Positions 18,609 through 27,750 of a stretch of 64,000 nt of DNA are shown here, one piece after another. The notes below the pieces were generated by a model that saw only the letters and a list, made by a program, of their open reading frames with translations, made no database searches and was not told the DNA's origin. The stretch is from Mucilaginibacter aquatilis. Lineage in GTDB: Bacteria > Bacteroidota > Bacteroidia > Sphingobacteriales > Sphingobacteriaceae. Numbering within the stretch: position 1 is the stretch's first letter; each line of letters begins with the position of its first letter. Location of the stretch: the NCBI RefSeq assembly GCF_009755275.1, contig NZ_WQLA01000001.1, forward strand, positions 806,001 to 870,000, in the 5' to 3' direction. Both the position numbers and the translations under genes were made by a program.

Positions 18609-18640
18609 AATAATGGCAACTTTAACGGTTGCCATTATTT
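18609..18640 (+). terminator. Terminator of the aldo/keto reductase gene
   Basis: Perfect 12-base stem AATAATGGCAAC (18609-18620) with GTTGCCATTATT (18628-18639), seven-base loop, then a short T-rich stretch. Confidence 0.7.
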
Positions 18641-18725
18641 GTTTAACGTGGTTACTTTTATGCGCAAGGTTGTCGGCAAATTGTAATTACAAAACGGTAA
18701 ACAGCAATTCCGAAATCAAAAACTG

Positions 18726-18733
18726 TATCTTTG
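18726..18733 (+). promoter_or_regulatory. -7 box TATCTTTG directly before the radical SAM gene
   Basis: Exact TAnnTTTG match ending seven bases before the ATG at 18741, which implies a leaderless or nearly leaderless mRNA. Confidence 0.55.
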
Positions 18734-18740
18734 CACCGAT

Positions 18741-19691
18741 ATGCAATTGGCCGAAGACACAGTAAAGCAGGGATTTAAAGGATATAACAATTACGGCGCA
18801 TGGCTGCGTAAAAAATATGATGGCCAGCGTGTGTTTAAGGTTATAGTTGATGGTGGATTTACCTGCCCAAACCGCGATGGCTCCAAAGGCTACGGAGGCT
18901 GCACCTATTGCAACGTTGATTCGTTTACACCAACAGTGTCACGTAGTACCCCAAATTTGCGCGAGCAGGTAGTAAGGGGTATTGAACGTGCCCGTAATGG
19001 CAACAAGGCCGATAAGTTTATAATTTACTTTCAGCCTAATACTAATACTTACGCCCCTACGCATTATTTAAAAATGATGTATGATGAGGCATTAAGTGTT
19101 GATCCTGAAAATACCGTAGGACTTTCAATTGGCACCCGCCCTGATTGTATTGATGCTGAAAAGATAGCCTTACTCGAAAGCTATACCGACCGCTTTGATG
19201 TTGATCTGGAAATGGGCATGGAATCAATTTATAATGACACCCTTAACCAAATCAATCGCGGCTGTTCGCATGAAGACCTACTTAATGCGCTTAAGTTAGT
19301 TGAAAACAGCAAACTTGATATTTGCGTACACACCATTTTCGGCTTCCCGTGGGAATCGCACGAGATGATGCTCAAATATGCTGATGAAATCAATCGCCAT
19401 CCGCAAATTAAATTCGTAAAATTCCATCACCTGCATATTGTTGAAGGCTCGGTAATGGGTGTGAAATACAAGCGCGAACCGTTTAAGCTCTTCAGCCTGC
19501 CCGAGTATACCGACTTTTTATGCGAATTATTACCGTTGGTACGCGCTGATGTTGTTGTACAAAGGTTATTTGGCTTGTCAGACAGGGAGTTACTTATTGC
19601 ACCTAACTGGCAGTTAAAAAAGTCAGAAATCCAGCATTATATTGATAGCGCAATATTGGCGCGTGGCGTTATACAAGGCTCTGCATTGTAA
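18741..19691 (+). CDS. yhcC: TIGR01212-type radical SAM protein (YhcC-like)
   Basis: A 316-residue radical S-adenosylmethionine protein. The cluster cysteines C42, C54 and C57 follow the spacing C-x11-C-x2-C (CPNRDG..GGCTYC), characteristic of the YhcC/TIGR01212 group, which belongs to the Elp3-like superfamily. Family members have been implicated in metabolism and redox stress in E. coli, but the reaction is not established. FYFQPNTNTYAP-like text around residue 95 (IIYFQPNTNTYAP) and VHTIFGFPWE support the family. The gene is monocistronic. Its -7 box ends seven bases before the ATG. Confidence 0.88.
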   Translation: MQLAEDTVKQGFKGYNNYGAWLRKKYDGQRVFKVIVDGGFTCPNRDGSKGYGGCTYCNVDSFTPTVSRSTPNLREQVVRGIERARNGNKADKFIIYFQPNTNTYAPTHYLKMMYDEALSVDPENTVGLSIGTRPDCIDAEKIALLESYTDRFDVDLEMGMESIYNDTLNQINRGCSHEDLLNALKLVENSKLDICVHTIFGFPWESHEMMLKYADEINRHPQIKFVKFHHLHIVEGSVMGVKYKREPFKLFSLPEYTDFLCELLPLVRADVVVQRLFGLSDRELLIAPNWQLKKSEIQHYIDSAILARGVIQGSAL

Positions 19692-19757
19692 AATATACCG
19701 CTTTGGTATTTGCTTTGTAATAAACACATAGTTAAGTTTGAGTTTATTATAACTATT

Positions 19758-20993
19758 GTGACGCAAAAAAACCTGCAAAGCTACATTCCGGCCCTAACCG
19801 GGGTGCGAGCCCTGGCCGCCTATCTTGTATTCATTTCTCACTTTGAGTATGTATTTGATGGAAATTTTCCTCATGCTGTGCAAAGATTTCTACAGGAGTT
19901 TCATATGGGCGTTACCATATTCTTTGTTTTGTCGGGCTTTTTAATTACTTACAGGTATTATAATAATTTTCATTTAACCAAAGATTGGTTTAAGCAATAC
20001 CTCAAAAACAGGGTAGCTCGCATCTACCCCATGTACTTCTTGCTTACCGTTTTAGCGTTTGTATATTACTATGTAACGCACGACGAAAAAATTACCAAAG
20101 GGTTCCCATCTGTTCCGGGCTTGCTGCTAATGCACGTAACGTTTGTAAGGGGCTTTTTTGCTAACCTTTGGGACACGGGCATTGCTCAGGGCTGGTCGCT
20201 TACCGTTGAGGAATGCTTTTATTTTTCTGCCCCTTTCGTTTTCTTAATCAACAAAAAATACCGTCAGTTTTATACACAACCACTTGTGTTAACAGGCGCA
20301 GGATTACTGTTGGTTGTCATCTTCCGAAATGTTAACTGGTACGGCTTTTTCGGCAATTTCACCTTCACCATGATTTATACATTTTTGGGCAGGTGTTTTG
20401 AGTTTTTTGTTGGCATACAGTTGGCGCTTATCCTGCTTAACAAAGGCATAGAGCGAACCAACAAGATCAAGTACACATACCTTGGCTTTTTACTGATGAT
20501 GGTTTGCGTAGGCATAATGTCACAGTTGGCTATACCCAAAGGATGGATGGCCGGCTTGCACAACCCATTTGGTATAATCACCAATAACTACCTGTTGCCG
20601 CCATGTATTGCCATGTTCTTTTACGGTTTACTTACCGAATCAACCGTTTTTAAAACCATTCTGTCATTTAAGTTTGTTGAGTTGTTAGGTAAAAGCTCTT
20701 ACATATTTTACCTCATACACTTGGGTTACATCCGCGATTTTCTGAACGATTGGATTAACAAGGCCAATGATTGGATATTTGAGTACTATGACGCTCACGG
20801 CATGTCTTGGGAACACTCCCCTTTTGAAAATGACATCATAAATTTAATCATCCAGTTTGTGCTGCTTAATGCGCTATCAATACTGCTCTTTAAAACCATT
20901 GAAGAGCCAATGAACCATTACATACGTAAATCAAACTTCCTGATTAAGAACAAACCCCGTAACCAGGAAAACGAATCGGCCCTGATTAAATAA
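19758..20993 (+). CDS. Acyltransferase-3 family membrane protein (O-acyltransferase)
   Basis: A 411-residue polytopic protein of the acyltransferase-3 family (OafA/NodX/PglA type), which transfers acyl groups, usually acetyl, from the cytosol to extracytoplasmic glycans. The hallmark start YIPALTGVRALAAYLVFISH contains the catalytic-type R and H, and about ten helices follow. The long frame opens at a TTG at 19710. I choose the GTG at 19758 because the domain begins right after it and there is no ATG. The gene lies immediately upstream of two copies of a barrel plus acetyl-esterase module, so it may add the acetyl groups those esterases remove. Confidence 0.82.
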   Translation: MTQKNLQSYIPALTGVRALAAYLVFISHFEYVFDGNFPHAVQRFLQEFHMGVTIFFVLSGFLITYRYYNNFHLTKDWFKQYLKNRVARIYPMYFLLTVLAFVYYYVTHDEKITKGFPSVPGLLLMHVTFVRGFFANLWDTGIAQGWSLTVEECFYFSAPFVFLINKKYRQFYTQPLVLTGAGLLLVVIFRNVNWYGFFGNFTFTMIYTFLGRCFEFFVGIQLALILLNKGIERTNKIKYTYLGFLLMMVCVGIMSQLAIPKGWMAGLHNPFGIITNNYLLPPCIAMFFYGLLTESTVFKTILSFKFVELLGKSSYIFYLIHLGYIRDFLNDWINKANDWIFEYYDAHGMSWEHSPFENDIINLIIQFVLLNALSILLFKTIEEPMNHYIRKSNFLIKNKPRNQENESALIK

Positions 20994-21013
20994 ACACTAT
21001 TGCTCCAGCATAC

Positions 21014-21847
21014 ATGAAGAAACTTTACCTGCTTACGTTAGTAGCTTTTATAATGCATTGCAGCACGCAATACGTGTATGCCGGCTGGCCAATAGGTAAA
21101 TACAGGCATATTTTTACCCCTTCACTTACTTATTACAGCTCAAAAAACTATTGGGACAAAAACGGAAAGAAGGTCATTACCCCAGCAGGCACATCTTTCA
21201 ACGCTTTAACCATAGGATTGTACGGTGGTGTGGGCATAAGCAGGAGGCTTGATTTATTGGCCAGCGTAGCCTACGCATTACAAAGCAGCAAATTTGGGGG
21301 TATAACGCAAGCTACCCCAACTGGTTTTGGCGATGCTACCCTTGGGTTTAGCTACAACATTGCCGCTTTTAAATACAAAAGATTTTTATCGGTGCAGGGC
21401 ACTGTTATAGCTCCTCTTTATACGGTTGAGCGTGCCGGTAATACACTTGGCTACGGCGTATTAGGCGGCGAGGGCAAGCTGATGTATAGCGGCGAGATAT
21501 CTTCAAAAGCATATTTTAACATTGAAGGCGGCTACCGCCGTTACTTTGATGATAAAGGGCCTAACCAAATACTGGGTTCAATAACCATTGGCACCGCGTT
21601 AGATGATCGCAAGAAAAACCAGCTTACGTTTGATGTTGGCGGACTAAAATCTTACAGCAACAATGAAAACCTTATTAGCGTTAACCCCAACCTGGTATAT
21701 AACGGCTATTACGTAAAAGGCGGAGTGAGTTATGGCCATAAGTTCACCAACAAGTTTTCGGTTTTTGGTAATGCCTTTTACACATTCGCAGGCCAAAACG
21801 CTCCACAGGGTTATGGTGGTACTGTATTTACTGTATTTAAATTTTAA
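21014..21847 (+). CDS. Outer-membrane beta-barrel-like protein, copy 1 of duplicated module
   Basis: A 277-residue protein with a signal peptide (cleavage near VYAG, residue 23). The mature part is built of strand-like blocks with frequent aromatic ends and finishes in a terminal F (FTVFKF), as outer-membrane barrels often do. It is homologous to the protein at 23308-24138: both begin AGWP/AGGWP and share IGLYGGVGISRR / IGIYAEYGISRR and GFGDATLGF / GFGDVEAGL. The function is unknown; a porin or transport role is possible. The gene is 14 bases from the downstream acetyl esterase and 20 bases from the upstream acyltransferase. Confidence 0.65.
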   Translation: MKKLYLLTLVAFIMHCSTQYVYAGWPIGKYRHIFTPSLTYYSSKNYWDKNGKKVITPAGTSFNALTIGLYGGVGISRRLDLLASVAYALQSSKFGGITQATPTGFGDATLGFSYNIAAFKYKRFLSVQGTVIAPLYTVERAGNTLGYGVLGGEGKLMYSGEISSKAYFNIEGGYRRYFDDKGPNQILGSITIGTALDDRKKNQLTFDVGGLKSYSNNENLISVNPNLVYNGYYVKGGVSYGHKFTNKFSVFGNAFYTFAGQNAPQGYGGTVFTVFKF

Positions 21848-21861
21848 GGCTTACAAACAAG

Positions 21862-23184
21862 ATGTTAAGAGCTATTACATTACTAAGTATATTGTTTACC
21901 TTAATTGGTGGCCACAAAGCCAATGCGCAGGACGACGACCCAAAAGGAGAAATAAGTATTGATGCCATTCCATCAAAAAAAACGGCTGTTTACGGCAGCA
22001 ACAATAACATAGGCTGGAAGCTAAAAGTTAAAAGCACATACAACGTACGTCAAGACGGTAAGCTGAGCTACGAAATCATGACCGACGACTGGAAGAAGGT
22101 TTGGTCGGGAAGTACCAAAGTCAGGCTCGGCAAAAATGCATCAAAGAATTTCAACGTTCATTTCCCGGGTCAAAAGGCAGGAATTTACCGGGTACACTTC
22201 AGTTTCAACTTAAGTTATTACGATGATACGGTTAAACGGGTAGTAGCTGTTGACCCGGAGAATATACATACCGAACTACACAAACCAGGCGACTTTGCAG
22301 AGTTTTGGGCTAAATCAAAAAATCAGCTTGCTAAAATAAACCCCGATTATAAGATTACCGAGGTAGAATCAAAAGATAAGTACGTGCGCACTTACAAAGT
22401 TGAAATGCGCTCATGGAATAATGCTAAGATAAGGGGTTGGCTTACTATACCAACCGAAGGAAAGAACTGGCCTGTGATTTACAAACTGCCGGGCTATAAC
22501 ATACCCATGCGCCCCGAAACCGATAAGCCCGACTTTGCCGTGTTTGCTATTGACGTTAGAGGCAACGGCATGAGCCGTGATATTGTTGCGCCCGAAGCCG
22601 AAAGATTCAACATCACCAACATTGATAATAAGGAACTATATATATATCATGGTGTATACATGGATTGTATAAGGGGGCTTGATTTCATCATGTCGCACGG
22701 TAACATGAGCCTTAACACCAACAGGGTTGCAGTACTAGGTGGCAGCCAAGGTGCCACACTGGCGATTATGGTAGCCGCGCTTGATAAAAGAGTTACTGCA
22801 TGTACTTTTGAATTACCTTTGTATGCTGATATGCACGACGCATATTCAATAGGTTTATCATTCCCTAAAACGACATGGCCTATAAACCGCTTTCAGGAAT
22901 ACATAAAGGCACATCGCACTTTCACACCCGAGCGGTTTTTGTCTATCTGGGATTATTACGATCCTCAAAATTTCATTAGCTCTATACGCTGCCCTGTATT
23001 AATGGGTGTTGGCCTGCTTGATGAATACTGCCCTCCGCGTTGCAGCTTTGGCATGTACAACAAAATAGCTAAGGATGTGCAAAAAGAATACAAAGTGGCA
23101 CCTGATAAAGCACACGAAATGAACCAGGATTATTTTATGTTTCAGCTCCTTTGGCTTAAAGAATCACTGCGGGCGCCTAATTAA
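21862..23184 (+). CDS. Secreted acetylxylan esterase / cephalosporin-C deacetylase family, copy 1
   Basis: A 440-residue secreted alpha/beta hydrolase. After a signal peptide (NAQ, about residue 23) comes an Ig-like beta domain (25-120), then an AXE1-type hydrolase domain introduced by KPGDFAEFWAKSK. The triad is visible: S295 in GGSQGA, D387 in LLDEYCPP (the CPP after the Asp is typical of AXE1) and H418 in KAHEM. It probably removes O-acetyl groups from a polysaccharide. It is paired with the barrel gene upstream. The second module at 23308-25464 is a diverged duplicate. Confidence 0.85.
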   Translation: MLRAITLLSILFTLIGGHKANAQDDDPKGEISIDAIPSKKTAVYGSNNNIGWKLKVKSTYNVRQDGKLSYEIMTDDWKKVWSGSTKVRLGKNASKNFNVHFPGQKAGIYRVHFSFNLSYYDDTVKRVVAVDPENIHTELHKPGDFAEFWAKSKNQLAKINPDYKITEVESKDKYVRTYKVEMRSWNNAKIRGWLTIPTEGKNWPVIYKLPGYNIPMRPETDKPDFAVFAIDVRGNGMSRDIVAPEAERFNITNIDNKELYIYHGVYMDCIRGLDFIMSHGNMSLNTNRVAVLGGSQGATLAIMVAALDKRVTACTFELPLYADMHDAYSIGLSFPKTTWPINRFQEYIKAHRTFTPERFLSIWDYYDPQNFISSIRCPVLMGVGLLDEYCPPRCSFGMYNKIAKDVQKEYKVAPDKAHEMNQDYFMFQLLWLKESLRAPN

Positions 23185-23307
23185 TGGCACTTGCAGCCCT
23201 TATTAATCAGGCAAATGCTTAATTTTAATGCCATAAACGTTGCGAAAATTTGCCTCACATTCGGGGCATCAATGAAAATTGATACCGGGCGAATATTACA
23301 TATTCAA

Positions 23308-24138
23308 ATGTTAAAAAAAGTCATCCTTAAACCTCACTCATTAACGCTGGTTTATACTATAGTATTAGTGTTTACGCTTGTGCAGCAAGCTTCGGCAGGG
23401 GGCTGGCCTGTTCGTAAAGGCAAGCTGCTTACATCAGTTTCTGTAAGCTACTTCAGGGCTAACAGTGCCTGGGATTCTACAGGTAAATCACGCAGCTACC
23501 CGGGTAATGGTTATTTTGCTTCGCAAAGCATTGGTATTTATGCCGAGTATGGCATATCGCGCAGGTTTACCGGCATAGCGTCTCTTCCATACGTTTTGAA
23601 TCAGATAAAACAAGATTCGCTCAAGATATCACAATATGGCTTTGGTGATGTTGAGGCCGGCTTACGCTACTATCTTACAAATATTGAATTTAAATACTAT
23701 TTGGCTTTACAGGCAACGGCAATTTTGCCGCTATACCCAAGGCAATCACTAGGGCTTGGCGCTCCGGGCACCGACCTGTCTGTACTGATGTCCGGCGCGG
23801 GCAAAAAGTACTACTTTACTGTTCAAACCGGCGGACGCTTTTACTTCTCTGATACCGGCCCCACCCAGTTCAGGTATAATGGCGTAATTGGTTATAATAT
23901 TGATTTACATAATCAGTTAAGCGCAGGCCTGTCGGGCGTTATATCATCAAGTACCAACAAAGAGTTTAATGTAAACTTTGTTCAAAACCGCGATTTTGCT
24001 TATCACCAGCTTTCGTTAAGTTACGGCTATTTGCTCAACCGCGATTTATCTTTCTTTGCAACCGTAAACCAGTTCCTGTTTGGCCGTAATACAGGTAAGG
24101 GAACCAATATTGCGTTTTCTGTGTCTAAAAAATTTTAA
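23308..24138 (+). CDS. Outer-membrane beta-barrel-like protein, copy 2 of duplicated module
   Basis: A 276-residue protein with a signal peptide (ASAGG). The frame is open from 23191, but that codon is TTG and the segment before the ATG at 23308 does not look like coding sequence of this family. I chose 23308 because it gives a standard signal peptide (MLKKVIL, then a hydrophobic core). It shares the barrel-like layout and motifs with copy 1 (SIGIYAEYGISRRF, YGFGDVEAGL) and ends in F (SVSKKF). The acetyl-esterase copy 2 begins 15 bases downstream. Confidence 0.62.
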   Translation: MLKKVILKPHSLTLVYTIVLVFTLVQQASAGGWPVRKGKLLTSVSVSYFRANSAWDSTGKSRSYPGNGYFASQSIGIYAEYGISRRFTGIASLPYVLNQIKQDSLKISQYGFGDVEAGLRYYLTNIEFKYYLALQATAILPLYPRQSLGLGAPGTDLSVLMSGAGKKYYFTVQTGGRFYFSDTGPTQFRYNGVIGYNIDLHNQLSAGLSGVISSSTNKEFNVNFVQNRDFAYHQLSLSYGYLLNRDLSFFATVNQFLFGRNTGKGTNIAFSVSKKF

Positions 24139-24153
24139 TAATCTACCCATAAC

Positions 24154-25464
24154 ATGCTGATTACGGATACACTAAAGTTTTTAAAGTGCGCTGTGCTCGC
24201 TGCAGTTTTTATAACCTGTAATACGCTTAACGCTACGGCACAGGAAGAGGAAGTTATATGGGATGCCAAACCATCAAAAAAAGAAGCTATTTATAAAAGA
24301 ACCGACCGTATTGCCTATAAAGTTGAAATAAAAAACAACTTGAGGACAGATCAAAGTGGCAGATTAAGCTACACAATTATTTCACCCAATAATAAGGAAG
24401 TAAGCAGCAGCTCCATCAGCGTTAAGGTAAACAAAAAAAGCAGCGGAAAATATCAGTTAAGTATTCCAACCCAGCCTGCAGGCTTTTATAAGGTAAACAT
24501 TATGCTAAATACTAATGAGTATGATGATACCATAAGACGAGTAATTGGTATCAACCCACAGCAAATAAGCTCGGCCGGAAATAAGCCAGCCGACTTTGAT
24601 ACATTTTGGGATAAAGCAAAAGATGAGCTTAACAAAATTGCCCCTAACTATAAAGTAACCGCACAGCCCGATTCTGATAAGAAGAACACCAACGTTTACC
24701 TGGTTGAAATGAAATCAATAGGTAACATTACCGTACGAGGCTGGCTAACGCTTCCTAAAGACCGCAAGCCCAAGGAGAAGTTTCCGGTTTGGGTGATATT
24801 GCCGGGCTATGGTGGCGAAGGTGTAAAACCCATTTATGGCTCGCCGCAAATGGCTGTACTATCATTTAACGTACGCGGCCATGGAAACAGTAAAGACGTT
24901 ATACACACCACTACCGAAGGCTACGTGACAACTGATGTTGAAAACCGCAATAAATACGTATTTAGAGGTGCCATAATGGATTGCCTGCGTGCTATAGATT
25001 TTATAGAAACCCGTAAAGATCTTGATTCCACTCAAATACTGGTTTCAGGAGCAAGTATGGGTGGCTATCTATCTATTGCAGTTGCATCTTTAGATCAACG
25101 TGTAAAGCTTTGCTCATCAAACAACCCAGTGTTTTGTGATTATAGGGCATCTGTTGGCAGTAAGGAATGGCCGATGAAAAGCTTTACCGAGTATGGCCGT
25201 AAAAGAGGTATTGCGCTCAATACATTACTGTACAACCTAAATTACTTTGACCTGAAAAACTTTTCAGATAAACTTAAGTGTCCTGCCCTTATTGGTATGA
25301 GTTTACTTGATAACCTTGCGCCTCCGGCAAACGTGCAAGCAATGCTCAACAACATAAAGGTTAAATATAAACTGTTTGTTTATCCTGAGCTTGCGCATGA
25401 GGTACCCCCTTCAATTTATGAGTACCTCAGCAACTGGACAATGGATAAGTTTGGCTTGTTTTAA
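24154..25464 (+). CDS. Secreted acetylxylan esterase family protein, copy 2
   Basis: A 436-residue paralogue of the esterase at 21862. It has a signal peptide (NATAQ), an N-terminal Ig-like domain with the same signature as copy 1 (YDDT.RRV, KPADFDTFW), and the hydrolase domain with S301 in GASMGG, D386 in LLDNLAPP and H415 in LAHEV. The usual CPP after the Asp is APP here, so the binding pocket differs from copy 1, while the triad is complete. It ends one base before the convergent DUF983 gene with no visible terminator. Confidence 0.83.
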   Translation: MLITDTLKFLKCAVLAAVFITCNTLNATAQEEEVIWDAKPSKKEAIYKRTDRIAYKVEIKNNLRTDQSGRLSYTIISPNNKEVSSSSISVKVNKKSSGKYQLSIPTQPAGFYKVNIMLNTNEYDDTIRRVIGINPQQISSAGNKPADFDTFWDKAKDELNKIAPNYKVTAQPDSDKKNTNVYLVEMKSIGNITVRGWLTLPKDRKPKEKFPVWVILPGYGGEGVKPIYGSPQMAVLSFNVRGHGNSKDVIHTTTEGYVTTDVENRNKYVFRGAIMDCLRAIDFIETRKDLDSTQILVSGASMGGYLSIAVASLDQRVKLCSSNNPVFCDYRASVGSKEWPMKSFTEYGRKRGIALNTLLYNLNYFDLKNFSDKLKCPALIGMSLLDNLAPPANVQAMLNNIKVKYKLFVYPELAHEVPPSIYEYLSNWTMDKFGLF

Positions 25465-25465
25465 C

Positions 25466-25858
25466 TTAAGCCTTACCAGCACGGGTTGGATCGAAATGCA
25501 GGTTAGGTGTTAACCAGTAAAGCAAAATCACCCTTGAATACCTGAAGTTAAAAGGCCACAGTGCAAACGCCACGCCTAACAATATGGTAATATATAACCA
25601 TGGCGACTCTAAATTGCCGGTTAAAATGTAAGTAGCAACGGCAAGTGTAACCATTTCGGCAACGTTCATTGCGTAGCTTACAAACATTGCCACATAAAAA
25701 TACCCGGGCTCTATTTCAAAGTGAAAACCACAATGCGGACAGTTTTCACGCATTGTTTGCCCTCCTAAATGATAGCCTTTGCCGGCAAACATATTACCGG
25801 TACGGCATTTTGGACACTTACATTGTAAGGCGCTTTTAAATTCAGAAGGATTTGCCAT
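25466..25858 (-). CDS. DUF983 family membrane protein with zinc ribbon
   Basis: About 130 residues: an N-terminal zinc-ribbon-like segment (CKCPKCRTGNMF and later CPHCGFHF) followed by two to three membrane helices ending near the C-terminus, which is the DUF983 layout. I start at the ATG at 25858 (MANPSEF). An ATG at 25888 would overlap the AraC gene by about 23 bases and is a real alternative. The function is unknown. It is transcribed with, and directly after, the AraC-type regulator. Confidence 0.78.
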   Translation of the reverse strand: MANPSEFKSALQCKCPKCRTGNMFAGKGYHLGGQTMRENCPHCGFHFEIEPGYFYVAMFVSYAMNVAEMVTLAVATYILTGNLESPWLYITILLGVAFALWPFNFRYSRVILLYWLTPNLHFDPTRAGKA

Positions 25859-25865
25859 TGCTGTT

Positions 25866-26768
25866 TTATCTAAGCTTAATGTTTTCATGTTGTGTATGTT
25901 TAAGTGCCTCTTTCCTGAAAACCTCCGGAGTGAGGCCTGTTTGCTTTTTAAAAAATTTTGTAAAGTTTGAATTATCTTCAAAGTTGAGTTGAGCTGCAAT
26001 TTCTGATATACCTAACTGCAGGTTTATAAGCAAGCGTTTTGCTTCAAGCGTTATCCTGTTACGTATCACCTCCCCTGCCGATAAATTCAAAGCATCTTTA
26101 CAAAGCGCATTTAGGTGGTTTGGAGTGATGTATAGCATTGCGGCGTAATCTTTAGGTAAGCGCAATGTTCTATAATACTTTTCAATTAGCGTTTGAAAGT
26201 TGCGCAACAGCGTGTAGTTGTAAGGATTTATGTTTACGCCCTGTTGCTCAAAGCCCAGGCGGCCAACCTTTATAAAAACCTGCAGCAGCAAGGCCCTAAC
26301 CATATCAAGCCCAAGTCTTTGAGGGGCTTCGCCTTCGGTAACCAACTGTTCAAACAAAGCCAAGATTTCTTTGTGCACCTGCTGTGGTAAATCAATTACA
26401 GCATTAGCGGTACTTCCGTTAAAAAAAGAAAACTGCTCCAGGTAATCAGGCTTCAGTAAGAAGGAGTTGAAAAATGGAACGGAAAAGTTTATAACGTAGC
26501 CATCAACATCACCTTTAAACGCCCAACTATGCACCTGGCCCGGTACCATAAAGTAAATTTGATAGGGTTTTACGTCAAATTGCTCAAAGTCTATGGTGTG
26601 ACTACCGTCTCCTTGTGTAAAAAATACGAGGTGGTAAAAGGTGTGCTTATGAGCCATTTGCAGGTTTTGATGCCTTTGCAAATAAGGCGCAAACCTGCTT
26701 ATCAGTATATCATCTTGCTTAAATTCAGATAATGTACAAATATCGTAAACCGGTATATCCTGCTTCAT
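25866..26768 (-). CDS. AraC-family transcriptional regulator
   Basis: A 300-residue regulator: an N-terminal cupin-like ligand domain (HKHTFYHLVFFTQG, about residues 40-110) and a C-terminal double helix-turn-helix (about 195-295: TPNHLNALCKDAL, ISEIAAQLNFEDNSNFTKFFKK..GLTPEVFR). It is divergent from the NAD-binding protein at 26988, and the 219-base gap has direct repeats that could be its binding site. A -7 box (TAAATTTG on the minus strand) ends seven bases before its start codon. Effector unknown. Confidence 0.9.
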   Translation of the reverse strand: MKQDIPVYDICTLSEFKQDDILISRFAPYLQRHQNLQMAHKHTFYHLVFFTQGDGSHTIDFEQFDVKPYQIYFMVPGQVHSWAFKGDVDGYVINFSVPFFNSFLLKPDYLEQFSFFNGSTANAVIDLPQQVHKEILALFEQLVTEGEAPQRLGLDMVRALLLQVFIKVGRLGFEQQGVNINPYNYTLLRNFQTLIEKYYRTLRLPKDYAAMLYITPNHLNALCKDALNLSAGEVIRNRITLEAKRLLINLQLGISEIAAQLNFEDNSNFTKFFKKQTGLTPEVFRKEALKHTQHENIKLR

Positions 26769-26775
26769 GATGATA

Positions 26776-26832
26776 CAAATTTAAGTAGTACTGTACCATT
26801 TTCACTGGTATTAAACATAATCTTAATGGTAT
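26776..26832. promoter_or_regulatory. AraC gene promoter and candidate operator repeats
   Basis: On the minus strand TAAATTTG (26783-26776) is a TAnnTTTG box. TGGTAT occurs at 26806-26811 and 26827-26832, 21 bases apart (two helical turns), with an inverted TACCA at 26794-26798. Direct half-sites spaced by whole turns are typical of AraC-family operators; the binding claim is inference. Confidence 0.35.
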
Positions 26833-26987
26833 CATTTACTTATTGATGCAATTTTAGATTTTAGTTATTGTAAGATGGGTGACCCAAATCATACTAATAA
26901 GTGACATTTATTACAAAGCATACACCAGTATAAAAAGTTCGCTGATTGCATCCTGATGAAACAAAGTGAGCGTGCAATAGTATTTAA

Positions 26988-27671
26988 ATGATGACTTCCA
27001 AATCAATACCATTATTAAGGGAAATAATTACTGGTGCCACCGGTATGGTTGGCGAGGGTGTTGCTTACGAGTGCATGAAATCGCCCCTGGTAGAAAGCAT
27101 ATTATTGGTTAACAGGAAACCAAGCGGCATTACACATCACAAAGTAACCGAAGTTTTGCATGATAATATGCATGACCTAAGTAAAATAGAAGACAAGCTA
27201 ATTGGATACAATGCCTGCTTTTTTTGTCTTGGAATTTCATCAATTGGTGTAAGTAAAGATGATTATTACAAGATAACTTATGAGCTTACCATGCATTTTG
27301 CCCAAACACTTAGCCGCCTTAATGCTGATATGACCCTTTGTTATATATCAGGTGCCGGCACTAACATCAACGGCAGCAGTAATTGGAGCCGTGTGAAGGG
27401 CAAAACCGAAAATGACCTTAAGCTGCTTCAGTTTAAACAGGTATACAACTTTAGGCCGGCATTTATGAAACCAACCCCGGGGCTAAAAAATACTCTCGGA
27501 TTTTATAAGTATATAACCTGGATGTTTCCGTTGTTAAGGCCCATCATGCCCGGATCTATAGGAACCCTTACCGAGCTTGGGGAGGGAATGATTAACACCG
27601 CTGCTTACGGCTATAACAATGACACGCTTGACGTTAAAGACATCAGGACAATGGCAAGGCATCAACCATAA
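26988..27671 (+). CDS. NAD(P)-binding Rossmann protein (NmrA/SDR-epimerase-like)
   Basis: A 227-residue Rossmann-fold protein with the dinucleotide loop GATGMVGEG at about residues 16-24, FFCLGIS around residue 80, and an YISGAGTN strand near residue 118. It resembles the short atypical SDR family annotated as NAD-dependent epimerase or oxidoreductase HTATIP2-like. The catalytic YxxxK of classical SDRs is not evident. It is divergent from the AraC gene, so it is a likely regulatory target. A 19-base-stem terminator follows. Confidence 0.75.
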   Translation: MMTSKSIPLLREIITGATGMVGEGVAYECMKSPLVESILLVNRKPSGITHHKVTEVLHDNMHDLSKIEDKLIGYNACFFCLGISSIGVSKDDYYKITYELTMHFAQTLSRLNADMTLCYISGAGTNINGSSNWSRVKGKTENDLKLLQFKQVYNFRPAFMKPTPGLKNTLGFYKYITWMFPLLRPIMPGSIGTLTELGEGMINTAAYGYNNDTLDVKDIRTMARHQP

Positions 27672-27682
27672 AAAACGTTATG

Positions 27683-27724
27683 AAACACAAAAGGCTGCTC
27701 AGTTGTGAGCAGCCTTTTGTGTTT
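27683..27724 (+). terminator. Strong bidirectional terminator
   Basis: Perfect 19-base stem, arms 27683-27701 and 27706-27724, four-base loop GTTG, A-rich and T-rich flanks. It sits between the convergent Rossmann gene and NTF2-like copy 1. Confidence 0.88.
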
Positions 27725-27750
27725 ATGATATATTAAGTTGAAGGGCTTAT

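Noticed and set aside
21014..25464. Polysaccharide utilisation locus (SusC/SusD)
   Set aside because: No TonB-dependent receptor or SusD lipoprotein occurs here; the barrels are far too small.
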